Source: Streptomyces sp. HUAS CB01 (GTDB taxonomy: Bacteria; Actinomycetota; Actinomycetes; Streptomycetales; Streptomycetaceae). Taken from it: 64,000 nt of DNA. The notes beneath the pieces are model-generated. The model did no database searches. It saw only the letters and a program-made list of their open reading frames with translations, and was not told the origin of the DNA. The DNA lies in contig NZ_CP129137.1 in the NCBI RefSeq assembly GCF_030406905.1, forward strand, positions 7,223,501 through 7,287,500, given 5' to 3'. Below are positions 1 to 8,069 of the stretch, piece by piece (positions within the stretch are counted from its first letter, which is position 1; each line of letters begins with the position of its first letter). Position numbers and translations under genes: made by a program.

Positions 1-474
1 TGATGGCATGGGTGCCGGCCTGGCGCCCGTTGGCCGGCGCGCACAGACAGCCGGCCAGGAAGTGGGCTTCCAGCTTCTCCGCATCCACCCGCAGGAGGTA
101 GAGCTGAGGGCCCAGGGCCATCGGCGGTCCTTCGTGGACCCACGCCTTGAAGGCGCGAGCCACTCCGGTGACCACGACGTCGCCCTCCTCGGCGATGGCC
201 GGGGCCGAGCCGGTGGGGACCACCCCGCTGGGAGTCCCGTTGTGCAGAAGGTCGGCGATGGTGAGCAACGGGACGGCGGCCCCGCGAGCCGCTGCGGCCG
301 ACTCCGGCGGCTGCTGGCCGGCGCGCAGTGTCAGTGCCCCGGCTTTGACGAGGTCCCCCACCGTCGTGGTGGTCTGTGAGGTCCCGGCCTCTCGAGTGCG
401 GACAGATGCCGCGCATGATCGGCCATGTCGGTCAGCAAGGACCCGAACTCGTCCCACTTGCCGATGAGTTCCCT
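1..474 (-). pseudogene. N-6 DNA methylase, C-terminal remnant (runs off the window)
   Basis: The minus strand reads TTTTVGDLVKAGALTLRAG, then VPLLTIADLLHNGTPSG, GDVVVTGVARAFKAWV and LEAHFLAGCLCAPANGRQAG. This is the specificity-like C-terminal part of the Streptomyces N-6 DNA methylases related to type I HsdM. The stretch before it (LIGKWDEFGSLLTDMADHAR, about 395-470) belongs to the same protein but lies in another frame, so there is a frameshift near 400. No N-terminal half with the NPPY methylase motif exists upstream, because the sequence joins an IS30 fragment at about 474. The gene continues leftward out of the window. The family assignment rests on recalled family patterns; the frame break is seen directly. 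Confidence 0.6.
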
Positions 475-640
475 ACGGGACGGTATTGGTGTTCTCGTTG
501 GTGTCACGCTGCCAGGGTGAGTGCGGGTCGCAGAAGTAGATCGTGAAGCCGGTCAGCTCTTCTATTTCCTCGTGGTGGTACAGCTCACGGCCCTGGTCCC
601 GGTGAGTGTGCGCCGCAGGGAGGCGGGCCATCCGGCGGTC
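473..640 (-). pseudogene. IS30-family transposase fragment
   Basis: On the minus strand the frame from about 631 reads [16 protein letters not shown], then [20 protein letters not shown] and [12 protein letters not shown], ending at TAG (473-475). The DQG and [16 protein letters not shown] motifs surround the last two acidic residues of the IS30 DDE catalytic core. The N-terminal helix-turn-helix, the first Asp and the C-terminal tail are missing, so only about 50 of roughly 350-400 residues remain. No terminal inverted repeats are visible. The fragment sits directly against the methylase remnant and is probably what truncated it. Confidence 0.75.
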
Positions 641-752
641 TGGGAAGCCCCGTACAACCGGGTCCGCAGCCGTCTACCCACTCCCTACCGCGAGCACGAC
701 GTACGGCCGTCGTTCCTGGTCAGCGGGCCATCCGCCCTGTCAGGCTGACACT

Positions 753-1022
753 GTGACCCACCATCAACTCACCGACGAGGCGAAGCCACCCCTCACTTCC
801 GTCCGCCAACTGACCCTGCGTTTCAGCAGCACGAGACGCGGCGCCCGCCTCGCCCGCCAGCTCGCCGCCCAGCAGTTCACGGAGTGGACGGGACTCTCGT
901 ACGACTGCGACCCTGCCAGTGCCGTCGCCCTGGTCACCGCCGACCGTTGGGGATGCGCCGTCCGCGACGCGCATACGAAGACGGTCTGGGCGGAGATGCC
1001 GCTCCGCACCACGGGCTCGTGA
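753..1022 (+). pseudogene. ATP-binding regulatory protein with internal in-frame deletion
   Basis: From GTG 753 the 89-residue product starts like the common Streptomyces anti-sigma-factor-like ATPases (SVRQLTLRFSSTRRGARLAR, then LAAQQFTEWTG). At ALVTA it jumps straight to the family's C-terminal segment, DRWGCAVRDAHTKTVWAEMP. The middle of the HATPase_c_2 fold, which normally carries the ELAANAVTHG N-box, the G1 box and about 60-70 residues, is absent, yet the frame stays open. It cannot bind ATP as its relatives do. Whether it is a dead gene or an unusual mini-protein cannot be told from the sequence. Confidence 0.65.
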
Positions 1023-1089
1023 GGCCGGCCCACCCCTCGTCCGGGACAGGCCCGGCGGAAGCCGCCGCGACGCCTACGAAGGCGACCCG

Positions 1090-1458
1090 TCAGTGACCGG
1101 CGTAGTGCTCCGCTAGCTTCTCGATCTCCCGGGTCCACAGCAGCAGGTTGTCCCCCGACCGCTTGTACGGTGCGCGCCGGGCCAGCTTGAAGAAGCCGCC
1201 GGACGGCCAGCCGCTGTCCTTCAGCACCACGAGCGCCGACAGCAGGGGTAGCGATCCGTCCGGGCTCTCCCGGACGGAGGCGTCCTCCAACAGGTAAGGC
1301 ATGGGGCCCTCGTAGGCGGGGACGTGATGACCGAGCCGCGTCAGTTCGCTGCTGAGATCACCGTACGGAATGGGCACCGCGCCCTGGCGTGCTCGTGAAC
1401 GCAGGATCTCGATCACGGCGTCCAGAGCCTGCTCGTACTCAGGCGTGCCCTTCTGCAT
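1090..1458 (-). CDS. conserved hypothetical protein, 122 aa
   Basis: The start is ATG 1458, preceded by GGGAGAGG at good spacing (MQKGTPEYEQALDAVIEILR). The reading frame stays open far upstream, but composition and the Shine-Dalgarno argue for this start. The product is soluble with no signal or membrane segment. It has two predicted helices at the N-terminus, a GDLSSELTRLGHHVPAYEG segment and a C-terminal SGWPSGGFFKLARRAPY block followed by WTREIEKLAEHYAGH. I do not recognise a characterised family. It is divergent from the next gene across a 513-bp gap. Confidence 0.7.
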   Translation of the reverse strand: MQKGTPEYEQALDAVIEILRSRARQGAVPIPYGDLSSELTRLGHHVPAYEGPMPYLLEDASVRESPDGSLPLLSALVVLKDSGWPSGGFFKLARRAPYKRSGDNLLLWTREIEKLAEHYAGH

Positions 1459-1971
1459 GTCCTCTCCCGACCTCGAATTCCGATGACTGTCGAACCTATG
1501 CCACCGGCGGTGCGAGCACGGCTCGAATGCGCGAAGTGCAGCATGCGGCCCTTGTGAACTGAGTGCATGGGTCCCATGCTGATGGCGATCGACCGCCGCC
1601 CACCCTCTCGGCGGGCAGGCGCGCGTGGCCGGGGGGAATGCGTGAACGGGTGGCGCGGCCTGGCAGCGTGTGCGCTTCCCCGCTCCGCAGCGATGGCACC
1701 GGCTGCCGGGCGCCACGGTGCGGCAGGCCAGGAAGTCGGGTCGGGCCCGAGTTGCGCCGGCCGACGACGCCCCGGCCCGAAGAGGTTCCGAACCATGAGG
1801 AACTGGTGTCTGCTTGGACCTCGACTCCACCTCGGCGAACGGGAAGCGTGCCCTGGCCCTGTCCGGGCCGGCACCTGACTCTCCCGCATCGGGAGACCTC
1901 GGCCGTGCCCGGCGATCGCCGCACGCACCCCGACCAACCACAACTGCGACAGGCGACTTCAGGAGCGGGCG
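1459..1971. other. 513-bp intergenic region between divergent genes
   Basis: Short open frames occur on both strands, but none has a credible Shine-Dalgarno, codon pattern or recognisable protein. The region should hold the promoters of both flanking genes. I could not pick out a clear -35/-10 pair. Confidence 0.5.
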
Positions 1972-3261
1972 ATGGACAACGAGATCCAGCTGGTCAGCGA
2001 CGATGACGGACTGATGGTCATCGGGAACGCGGCCGATGTCGACCGCTTCCTCATCTCGGAGGGGCTGTCGTCGTCGAAGGATCTCGGGCCGCAATGGCTC
2101 AGGTCCGTCTTCGGTGCCGGAGCCGCGGTCGCGCAGGCGGGTTCGGAGTTCGCCGCGGAATCCGGTCGCTGGGTGAAGCTGACTCCGAAGTCGGCACAGC
2201 TCGTCAAGAAGTACGGGCTGAGGGAAAGCGCGAAGACCGGCTTCGGTACGGGTGTGGTGAAGGGGCAGAAGGGCCAGATCAGAGGATTCGTGGAGTTCGT
2301 GAAGGGACCCCGATCGTTTCTGACCAACCCGGCGGCTCTCGCCAACGCCGCGAAGCTCATGTCGCAGGTTGCGATGCAACAGAGCATGGACGAGATCACC
2401 GACTATCTCGCCGCGATCGACGCGAAGGTCGAGGACGTGTTGCGCGCCCAGAAGGACACGGTGTTGTCCCGCATGATCGGAGTGGGCATCGTCATCGACG
2501 AGACCATGACCATCCGCGAGGTGAGGGGCAGGGTCGACGAGACCATGTGGTCGAAGGTGCAGGACGCGCCGACGTCGATCGCGGAGACCCAGGTGTACGC
2601 CTTGCGTCAACTCGACGCGATCGCGGAAAAGATGGAGCGGCAGTCCAAGATCGGTGGTCTCGCCGCGACGGTCAGGGAAGCCGAGTCCCCGGTTCGGGAG
2701 TGGCTCGTCGTTCTGGCTCGCTGCTTCCAACTGCAGGACGCGATCGCCGTGCTCGAACTCGACCGGGTGCTGGACGCCTCCCCGGAGGAGCTGGACGGTC
2801 ACCGCCTCGGACTGAAGGCCGCCCGGCAGGACCGGCAGGAACTCATCTCGCGGAGCACCGAGCGGCTGGTGGCGCGGATGGATGCGGTCGCCGGCACGGC
2901 CAACGCGAAGGTGCTTCTGCACCCGGCCAAGTCCCCGGCTGTGGTCCAGTCGAGCAACCATGTCTCGATCGGCGTCCATGACTTCCACGAGCGGCTCGGG
3001 ATCGAGTCCGGTCGCCGGTCGTCGGAGGCGAGACGATGGGTGGACGCGGCGGCCGAAATCAGGGACAAGGCGCTCGAGACAGGAGCGAGGGGTGTCGATG
3101 CCGCCAGAAGCCGCGGCAAGGTGACCCTCGACCGGGCCAACTCGGTCACGGGGCAGACTCGCCGGCGGGATCGCCGAGCGAGCGCGCCGTCGGCGCGGGG
3201 GCGAGGCGGACGGGGACGAGCAAGGCTGAGTGAGCGCCGCCCGACTCGTCGGGCGAGCTGA
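1972..3261 (+). CDS. conserved hypothetical protein, 429 aa
   Basis: The start is ATG 1972 with AGGAG about 9 nt upstream. The protein opens with MDNEIQLVSDDDGLMVIGNA. It is mostly alpha-helical, with a central segment (about residues 100-260) of amphipathic helices such as SMDEITDYLAAIDAKVEDVL, and has no convincing membrane span. The last 40 residues are a disordered Arg/Gly/Ser tail, RRRDRRASAPSARGRGGRGR. Similar proteins occur scattered in actinomycetes, but I know no function. The strongly basic tail suggests nucleic-acid or membrane-surface contact, which is inference only. Confidence 0.75.
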   Translation: MDNEIQLVSDDDGLMVIGNAADVDRFLISEGLSSSKDLGPQWLRSVFGAGAAVAQAGSEFAAESGRWVKLTPKSAQLVKKYGLRESAKTGFGTGVVKGQKGQIRGFVEFVKGPRSFLTNPAALANAAKLMSQVAMQQSMDEITDYLAAIDAKVEDVLRAQKDTVLSRMIGVGIVIDETMTIREVRGRVDETMWSKVQDAPTSIAETQVYALRQLDAIAEKMERQSKIGGLAATVREAESPVREWLVVLARCFQLQDAIAVLELDRVLDASPEELDGHRLGLKAARQDRQELISRSTERLVARMDAVAGTANAKVLLHPAKSPAVVQSSNHVSIGVHDFHERLGIESGRRSSEARRWVDAAAEIRDKALETGARGVDAARSRGKVTLDRANSVTGQTRRRDRRASAPSARGRGGRGRARLSERRPTRRAS

Positions 3262-3326
3262 CCTGCTGACCCTCGCGGTGCCGAAATCCCGTCGAGTTCC
3301 TCCCGGGCGGCGCGTACCCTGCCGAC

Positions 3327-3674
3327 ATGTCCCACGCGAAGACCTCGTACGTCTGCCTGCCCTGCCGGGCCTCGTACAAGCAGCCGTACGACCGTGACAG
3401 GGAGCGGATCTGCCCCCGCTGCACGAAGTCACTGATCCACGTGGGCTCCGCTTTCGCCGCGCCCCGCCGCCGGGACACCGCGGCCTGGCGGACGCTGTCG
3501 GTGCTGCTGCACGCCGGCGTCCGCTTCCACAAGAGTTGTTGCGGCGGTCCCGGCTACCGCCCCCGCACGGTGAGGGAGGTCCGCGAGCGGATGACGTACG
3601 CCCGGCGCAGCGGCGAGCCCTTCGCGCGGTCGCTCGTACGGTACGACGTGCCCTCATCCCCACCGCACAGTTGA
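3327..3674 (+). CDS. zinc-ribbon protein, 115 aa (often mislabelled DXP synthase)
   Basis: The product begins MSHAKTSYVCLPCRASYKQP and continues with ICPRCTKSLIHVG. The two CxxC pairs (residues 10-13 and 31-34) form a zinc ribbon. A second Cys pair follows in SCCGGPGYRPRT. Streptomyces relatives have often been annotated as deoxyxylulose-5-phosphate synthase, but 115 residues with no thiamine-diphosphate domain cannot be that enzyme. The start ATG lacks a Shine-Dalgarno but follows TACCCT (3315-3320) by 6 nt, so the mRNA may be leaderless. The real role is unknown; RNA or ribosome binding is a guess. Confidence 0.8.
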   Translation: MSHAKTSYVCLPCRASYKQPYDRDRERICPRCTKSLIHVGSAFAAPRRRDTAAWRTLSVLLHAGVRFHKSCCGGPGYRPRTVREVRERMTYARRSGEPFARSLVRYDVPSSPPHS

Positions 3675-4062
3675 GACGAGCAGGCGCGGGCGGGGACCGA
3701 GCCATGCGTGCGGAGGCTGGTTCTTCAACCGACCGGCACAGGGAGCGAGAAGGCGACCCTGTGGTCGAGCCCGCGGATCGTGGGCGGCGCCGTGAGCGGG
3801 CCGATTGACCGGATCAGCTTGTTCCGGGTTGCGGCGGCCGGCGCGTGCGGCAGGACCTCGTGATGGACAGTTGGGAAAGCGATTTGGCTGGACCGGAGGT
3901 CCTGGAGGCGATCCTTCTGGCAACGGACCGACCGTGCCCGCATCGGTCACGGAGCCGGTCCGCCGCAACACCCGGCGTCGGGCACCCCCGGCTCGGACCG
4001 CGCAGCCCGGTCGCCGAAGGAGCATCAGCCACGCTGGATCGAGGTGCGGCGTCACCCGGCGA
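3675..4062. other. 388-bp region without a supported gene
   Basis: This lies between the convergent zinc-ribbon and CGNR genes. A minus-strand frame (3725-3943) ends RNKLIRSIGPLTAPPTIRGL and reads a little like a protein C-terminus, but it has no start signal and no family I can name. It may be gene debris like its neighbours. Confidence 0.4.
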
Positions 4063-4644
4063 TCAGGACTGCTGCCTGCGACGGGCCCGAGAGGCGCGCA
4101 GATTGACGGCGTTGCCGCACACGCGTACGTCGTGCCAGACCCCGCTGTTGTTCCGCGAGCGGTCGAAGAAGGCAACGGCGCACTTCTCGTAACGGCAGGT
4201 CTTCAGCCGCTGCCAGGTGCCGTTGCGCTGCGCGTCGTACATCTCGCCCAGCAGGGCCGAGGCGACCCATCCGACGCCGCGCCCTTCCGGGTGCGCCTCG
4301 ATCCGGCCGTCGGAGCTCAGGCTGAGCCGCAGCGAACCGGTCGGCCCCGGGATCGGACCGGACGGGCCGTGGTGTTCCAGGATCCCGCGCAACCGGTCAC
4401 GGAGTGCGCGCAGCCGGGACAGGTCCCGCTCCGTGAGCGCGATGTCGTGCGGAGGACCGCTGCCGGTCGCCTTCGTCCACTGCTCCAGTGCGGCGTTCAG
4501 CCACTCCTGGGCGCACTCCACCTCCCCCAGCAGGTCCGGGTGGCTCGGCCCACCCACACCGATGGTGTTGAGCAGCTCCTGCACCAGGGCGAGCCCGTCG
4601 GGAGCGGGTTCCATGCCGAACCGTTCAGTGGCCGTGTAGGACAT
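4063..4644 (-). CDS. CGNR zinc-finger / ABATE-domain transcriptional regulator
   Basis: The 193-aa protein has the usual layout: an N-terminal ABATE stress-type domain (about 10-125; LALVQELLNTIGVGG and so on) and a C-terminal zinc finger with CRYEKCAVAFFDRSRNN, then VRVCGNAVNLRASRARRR. The hallmark CGNR reads CGNA here. ATG 4644 is chosen; a TTG two codons earlier is the alternative. The start codon overlaps one of two similar 22-bp sequences, so autoregulation is plausible. The next genes, a broken conserved gene and an SDR, lie divergently and may be its targets. Confidence 0.8.
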   Translation of the reverse strand: MSYTATERFGMEPAPDGLALVQELLNTIGVGGPSHPDLLGEVECAQEWLNAALEQWTKATGSGPPHDIALTERDLSRLRALRDRLRGILEHHGPSGPIPGPTGSLRLSLSSDGRIEAHPEGRGVGWVASALLGEMYDAQRNGTWQRLKTCRYEKCAVAFFDRSRNNSGVWHDVRVCGNAVNLRASRARRRQQS

Positions 4645-4706
4645 AGGCAAAGCCTAATCGGTTGCGTTGCACTTCACGTTGCATGACATAGGTAAAAGTC
4701 TTACGG
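4640..4706. promoter_or_regulatory. repeated 22-bp sites in the CGNR-gene control region
   Basis: GACATAGGCAAAGCC (from 4640) and GACATAGGTAAAAGTC (from 4685) are direct repeats spaced 45 bp apart. Both end in CGG, and about 17 of 22 positions agree if one gap on each side is allowed. Read on the minus strand the core is TTTRCCTATGTC. One copy covers the regulator's own start codon and the other lies in the divergent promoter region. A binding site for the CGNR protein is inferred. Confidence 0.4.
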
Positions 4707-4784
4707 TTATGTCGAGTGGGGAGGGGCGGAGCGGCAACGCCGCCGCTCCGGCCGACCGCATCCCGCCGAACGAACGGACACGTC

Positions 4785-5297
4785 ATGCCGGTACAGCCGC
4801 AGGATCCGCACGTCAGGCAGCTGCTGCGCGAGGTGCTCTCGGCGCACGGAGGGCTGGAACGCTGGAGCCAGGTGCGCACGGTGCGGGCCACCATCGTTAC
4901 CGGCGGCTCGCCGTGCGGGATGGAGGGCTTGATGCAGGACCGCGTCCGCGGGAGATGACGGTCTCCGCCCCCACCCAGCACGCCTCCGTGCACCCGTTCG
5001 GCGCGCCGGACCAGCGCACCGACTTCAGTCCGGGCCGCATCGCGATCGAGAAGCTGGACGGCAGGACCGTGGCGGAGCGCACCGACCCGAGGGCGTCCTT
5101 CGACGGCCATGGGATGCGCCGCCCTGGGACCCCCTGCACCGTGCCTACTTCAACGGATACGCGCTGTGGACCTGGCTGACCACGCCGTTCTTCCTGGCCA
5201 TGCCCGGCCGCCTACCTGGGCGACGCGAACGGATCACCCGTCCACACCGAACTGCTGGTCGCGATCGACATCGGCGACCTACAACTCGAAGGAGTGA
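4785..5297 (+). pseudogene. degraded conserved gene (three frame disruptions)
   Basis: An opening segment, MPVQPQDPHVRQLLREVLSA to about 4950, ends in a frame stop at 4958. The protein resumes in the next frame (REMTVSAPTQHASVHPFGAP, then RTDFSPGRIAIEKLDGRTVA) to about 5120, then in a third frame (WDPLHRAYFNGYALWTWLTT, PFFLAMPG) to about 5208. It finally continues as YLGDANGSPVHTELLVAIDI. Between the last two blocks relatives carry roughly 90 more residues, so a deletion is also present. In Streptomyces this family sits beside an SDR and a CGNR regulator, as here. The function of the intact family is unknown to me. Confidence 0.75.
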
Positions 5298-5306
5298 TAC
5301 AACCTC

Positions 5307-6113
5307 ATGAACACAACTCTGGGAACCGCTCTGATCACCGGCGCATCCTCCGGCATCGGCGCGGTGTACGCCGATCGCATGGCCCGGCGCGGACACGACC
5401 TGATCCTGGTGGCGCGCAACCGGGAGAGGCTGGAGGCAGTCGCTGAGCGGATCACACGCGAGACCGGCCGCTCGGTACAGGTGCTGACCGCGGACCTCGG
5501 CCGGGCCGAGGACCTGCGTCGCGTCGAGCAGGTGCTGCGTGAGAACGAGGACATCTCGGTGCTGGTGAACAACGCCGGGTTCGGCGCGGTGGCACCGCTC
5601 GTGGATTCGGACGCCGACTCCATGGAATCGATGATCGCCCTCAATGTGACCGCGCTGACGCGGCTCACCTACGCGTTCGCGCCCGCCGCGGCGTCCCGGG
5701 GCGGTGGCACCGTGATCAACATCGGCTCGATCGTCGCCGTCGTCCCCGAACTGCTCAACGGCGTCTACGGTGCCTCCAAGGCGTTCGTGCTCGCGCTCAG
5801 TCAGTCGCTGCACCACGAGCTCGGGGAGAAGGGGCTGAAGGTGCAGGTCGTGCTGCCCGGGGCCACCGCGACGGACTTCTGGGAGATCGCCGGCAACCCG
5901 GTGGAGAACCTGCCGAAGGAATGGGTAATGGATGCCGAAGACATGGTCGACGCCGCGCTGACCGGTCTGGACTTCGGCGAGTTGGTGACCATCCCGGGAC
6001 TGCCCGACGTGGCACTGTGGGACGCCTACCAGTCCGCACGACAGACGCTGAGCGGCAACCTCTCCAGCTCGCGGCCGGCGGAACGGTACCTGCGCACCCC
6101 CGCCGCGCACTGA
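5307..6113 (+). CDS. SDR family NAD(P)-dependent oxidoreductase
   Basis: This is a 268-aa classical short-chain dehydrogenase. The cofactor-binding TGASSGIG is at residues 10-18, NNAG near 88, and the catalytic Ser (NIGS) with YGASK near 155-160. There is no membrane segment. AAGGAG lies 13 nt before ATG 5307, inside the tail of the broken upstream gene, so the two were probably co-transcribed. The closest general match is the DltE/YqjQ-like type of SDR. The substrate cannot be predicted. Confidence 0.85.
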   Translation: MNTTLGTALITGASSGIGAVYADRMARRGHDLILVARNRERLEAVAERITRETGRSVQVLTADLGRAEDLRRVEQVLRENEDISVLVNNAGFGAVAPLVDSDADSMESMIALNVTALTRLTYAFAPAAASRGGGTVINIGSIVAVVPELLNGVYGASKAFVLALSQSLHHELGEKGLKVQVVLPGATATDFWEIAGNPVENLPKEWVMDAEDMVDAALTGLDFGELVTIPGLPDVALWDAYQSARQTLSGNLSSSRPAERYLRTPAAH

Positions 6114-6668
6114 GGCTCCCACCCGGTCCACCCCGGCTGCGGTGCAAGGACCCACATCTGGGTCGGCAGGGGCGGGTCGTCGCGCAGCAGGATCATCTGC
6201 TCGCGCGGCGCCACCTCCATGGTTTCCGCAGGTCAGAGCACTCCTCCAGCAAACGGTCAGCATCGGGGGCGGGAGTGTCCCAGCTCTGCCGACCTGGTGC
6301 CCTTCCGCTCCGGCCATCGCGGCCTCGCCCGCTCCGGGGGCCTTTTCGTCCGCTGCGGCGCCATGGGCGGCTTCGACACCGTCGTCATTCCAGACACGGA
6401 GACCGAAGCCGCAGCCGACTCACCCCGGCGGTGGCCCTCCGCGTGACCTGATGCGTCATGATCACCTGTGCCCGCGAGGCTGGTGGTGGTCGTGGGTCGG
6501 CAGGGTGGCCAGCTGCCCCGCCACCTGACGCTGCACGGGTAGGCCATGGTGCCCTGGGTGCCCTCTGGGGGAGATGGCCGAGGGATGGTCGGGCGGCGCC
6601 GGCCCGCACGTACGACAAGGAGCTCCGTATCCGCCATGCTGCTGCTTCCGAGCAGCGATACTGGATGC
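6114..6668. other. 555-bp region without a supported gene
   Basis: No frame on either strand has both a start signal and recognisable protein. A minus-strand frame beginning at 6220 (MEVAPREQMILLRDDPPLPT) looks protein-like for about 33 residues and then runs antisense into the SDR 3' end; it may be the head of a truncated gene. The right part should contain the promoter of the gene at 6669. Confidence 0.45.
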
Positions 6669-7028
6669 ATGGACACGACGTTCACGGACCGCTCCGAGGT
6701 GCTGCGGGACCGCTACCGCAGCCGCCTGCCCGAGCGCTTGCAGGAGCTGGCCGGGCCCGTCGAGGGCAACGTGGACCTGCCACTTCACATCGTCTGGTCC
6801 GGGCGGACGAGCTACAGCCTGGACCGTCCGAAGTCGCGGATGACGCTCCACCGCACCGTCCTCGCCGAAGGACTGGGTGAGGACCTGGTGGTTCTCCTGC
6901 ACCACCGGCTGCTCACCGAGCAGTGGGCCGTGCTGCGGCGCTTGATCAGTCCCTACATCCGCGAGGTCTGGGAGGACGCCTTTCCCGAGCTGCTCGGCAC
7001 CGCTCCGGCCGACACGACCGCCGCGTGA
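6669..7028 (+). CDS. conserved hypothetical protein upstream of AbiEii-like toxin
   Basis: The 119-aa product starts MDTTFTDRSEVLRDRYRSRL. It contains NVDLPLHIVWSGRTSYSLDR, a short beta-rich region, and a helical end (RLISPYIREVWEDAFPELL). Its stop overlaps the GTG start of the following nucleotidyltransferase-like gene by 4 nt (GTGA), so the two are translationally coupled as in a toxin-antitoxin pair. It lacks the winged helix of AbiEi antitoxins, so its role as a partner or antitoxin is inferred from position only. Longer upstream starts exist, but their codons look non-coding. Confidence 0.7.
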   Translation: MDTTFTDRSEVLRDRYRSRLPERLQELAGPVEGNVDLPLHIVWSGRTSYSLDRPKSRMTLHRTVLAEGLGEDLVVLLHHRLLTEQWAVLRRLISPYIREVWEDAFPELLGTAPADTTAA

Positions 7029-7682
7029 AGCTCACTCCGCTCCACGAGCGTCTCCTCGCCGACATCCTCGATCTCGGTTCCCCCTACCCTCTGGTCCTCA
7101 CCGGCGGATACGCCGTGCAGGCCCACGGCCTGGTTGAACGCTTCAGCCGCGCCTTCGACGTCGCCACTGAGAACCCCGCTCCGATGCAGGAGATCGTCGC
7201 CTCGCTCACAGCGGGTCTCAGCGCGCGCGGATGGCGGACCACGCACGTGCAGACCGATCCGCTCAGCGGCCGGTCCTCGTCACCGATCCGGGCACCGGCG
7301 AGGAGTGCGAGGTCGACGTCCTCAAGGAGGCGTTCTGGGCTCCGCCCGCCCAGACCCCCTACGGCCCCGTTCTTTCCCTCGACGACGTGATCGGCACCAA
7401 GGTCCGTGCCCTCGCCGACCGCGGCACCGTCCGCGACTTCATCGACGTCCAGGCCGCCTCCCGCCACCGCTCCACCGCCGACCTCGAATCCCTCGGGCGC
7501 CGTCGCGCCCACGACGAGTTCAGCCTCGAGACCTCCGGGACCGGCTCATCGGCGCCGACTGGTACGAGGATGAGGACTACGCCGCGTACGGGCTGACCTC
7601 CCGGCAGATCGAAGAACTCAAGGCGTGGGCGCTGGAGTGGGCGGAGGATCTGGGTGCGCGGATCCATGACGAGAACGCCTGA
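7025..7682 (+). pseudogene. AbiEii-type nucleotidyltransferase toxin, frameshifted
   Basis: GTG 7025 opens VKLTPLHERLLADILDLG and continues LVLTGGYAVQAHGLVERFSR. This is the start of a nucleotidyltransferase fold (GG motif followed by DxD). The protein continues as PVLVTDPGTGEECEVDVLKE from about 7270 in a second frame, and as DLRDRLIGADWYEDEDYAAY from about 7535 in a third. Each step fits the loss of one base. The first Asp of the expected DLD motif reads Ala (SRAFDVATE). The toxin is therefore inactivated more than once while its upstream partner is intact. Confidence 0.75.
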
Positions 7683-8056
7683 GAGGCGGTCACGCGTCCA
7701 TCCCGTCTACCGCCGTAGCAACGAGAGGATGCGGTGCAGCCGGCAGGCTGCAACCCGGAGCCGTCCACGGTGGTGGCTGCCCTGCACGGCGGATGTGTAG
7801 GTCGGGAGTTTCCGCAGGCCAGGGCCCTGATCGCCGCCTCCGGTGGAGCAAACGGTCTGCATCCGGCCGGACGGTGCGCGGCTTGCTGTTCTCCGCCGGG
7901 GCAGTGGCCTGCTTGGGGGCCCGGCGCCCTGCTCGGAAGGCTTGGTGCGGGGCACTGCTTGATCGACGGCATCGGCGCACCCGCAACGGAGTCGTGTGCC
8001 TGTTTCGCCCGGCTGCCGCACGAAGTCCGGCCCCTGTGAGCGGGGGAACACGGCCC
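7683..8056. other. intergenic region upstream of the SARP gene
   Basis: About 375 bp with no supported gene. The open frames here lack start signals and recognisable motifs. Its right end carries the SARP promoter. Confidence 0.5.
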
Positions 8057-8062
8057 TATACT
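8034..8062 (+). promoter_or_regulatory. predicted promoter, leaderless SARP transcript
   Basis: CTGTGA (8034-8039) and TATACT (8057-8062) are separated by 17 bp. TATACT ends 7 nt before the GTG start at 8070, and no Shine-Dalgarno is present, which fits a leaderless mRNA. Confidence 0.5.
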
Positions 8063-8069
8063 CCCCACC

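Noticed and set aside
1090..3705. An 871-codon open frame on the minus strand
   Set aside because: Only its last 122 codons (1090-1458) look like a protein; the rest is antisense to the genes at 1972 and 3327 and has Arg-rich shadow composition.
3725..3943. Minus-strand frame ending RNKLIRSIGPLTAPPT
   Set aside because: No start signal and no family recognised; mentioned only as possible debris.
6026..6220. Minus-strand frame starting MEVAPREQMILLRDDPP
   Set aside because: Its first 33 residues look protein-like, but it has no identified family and more than a third of it is antisense to the SDR gene; at most a truncated remnant.
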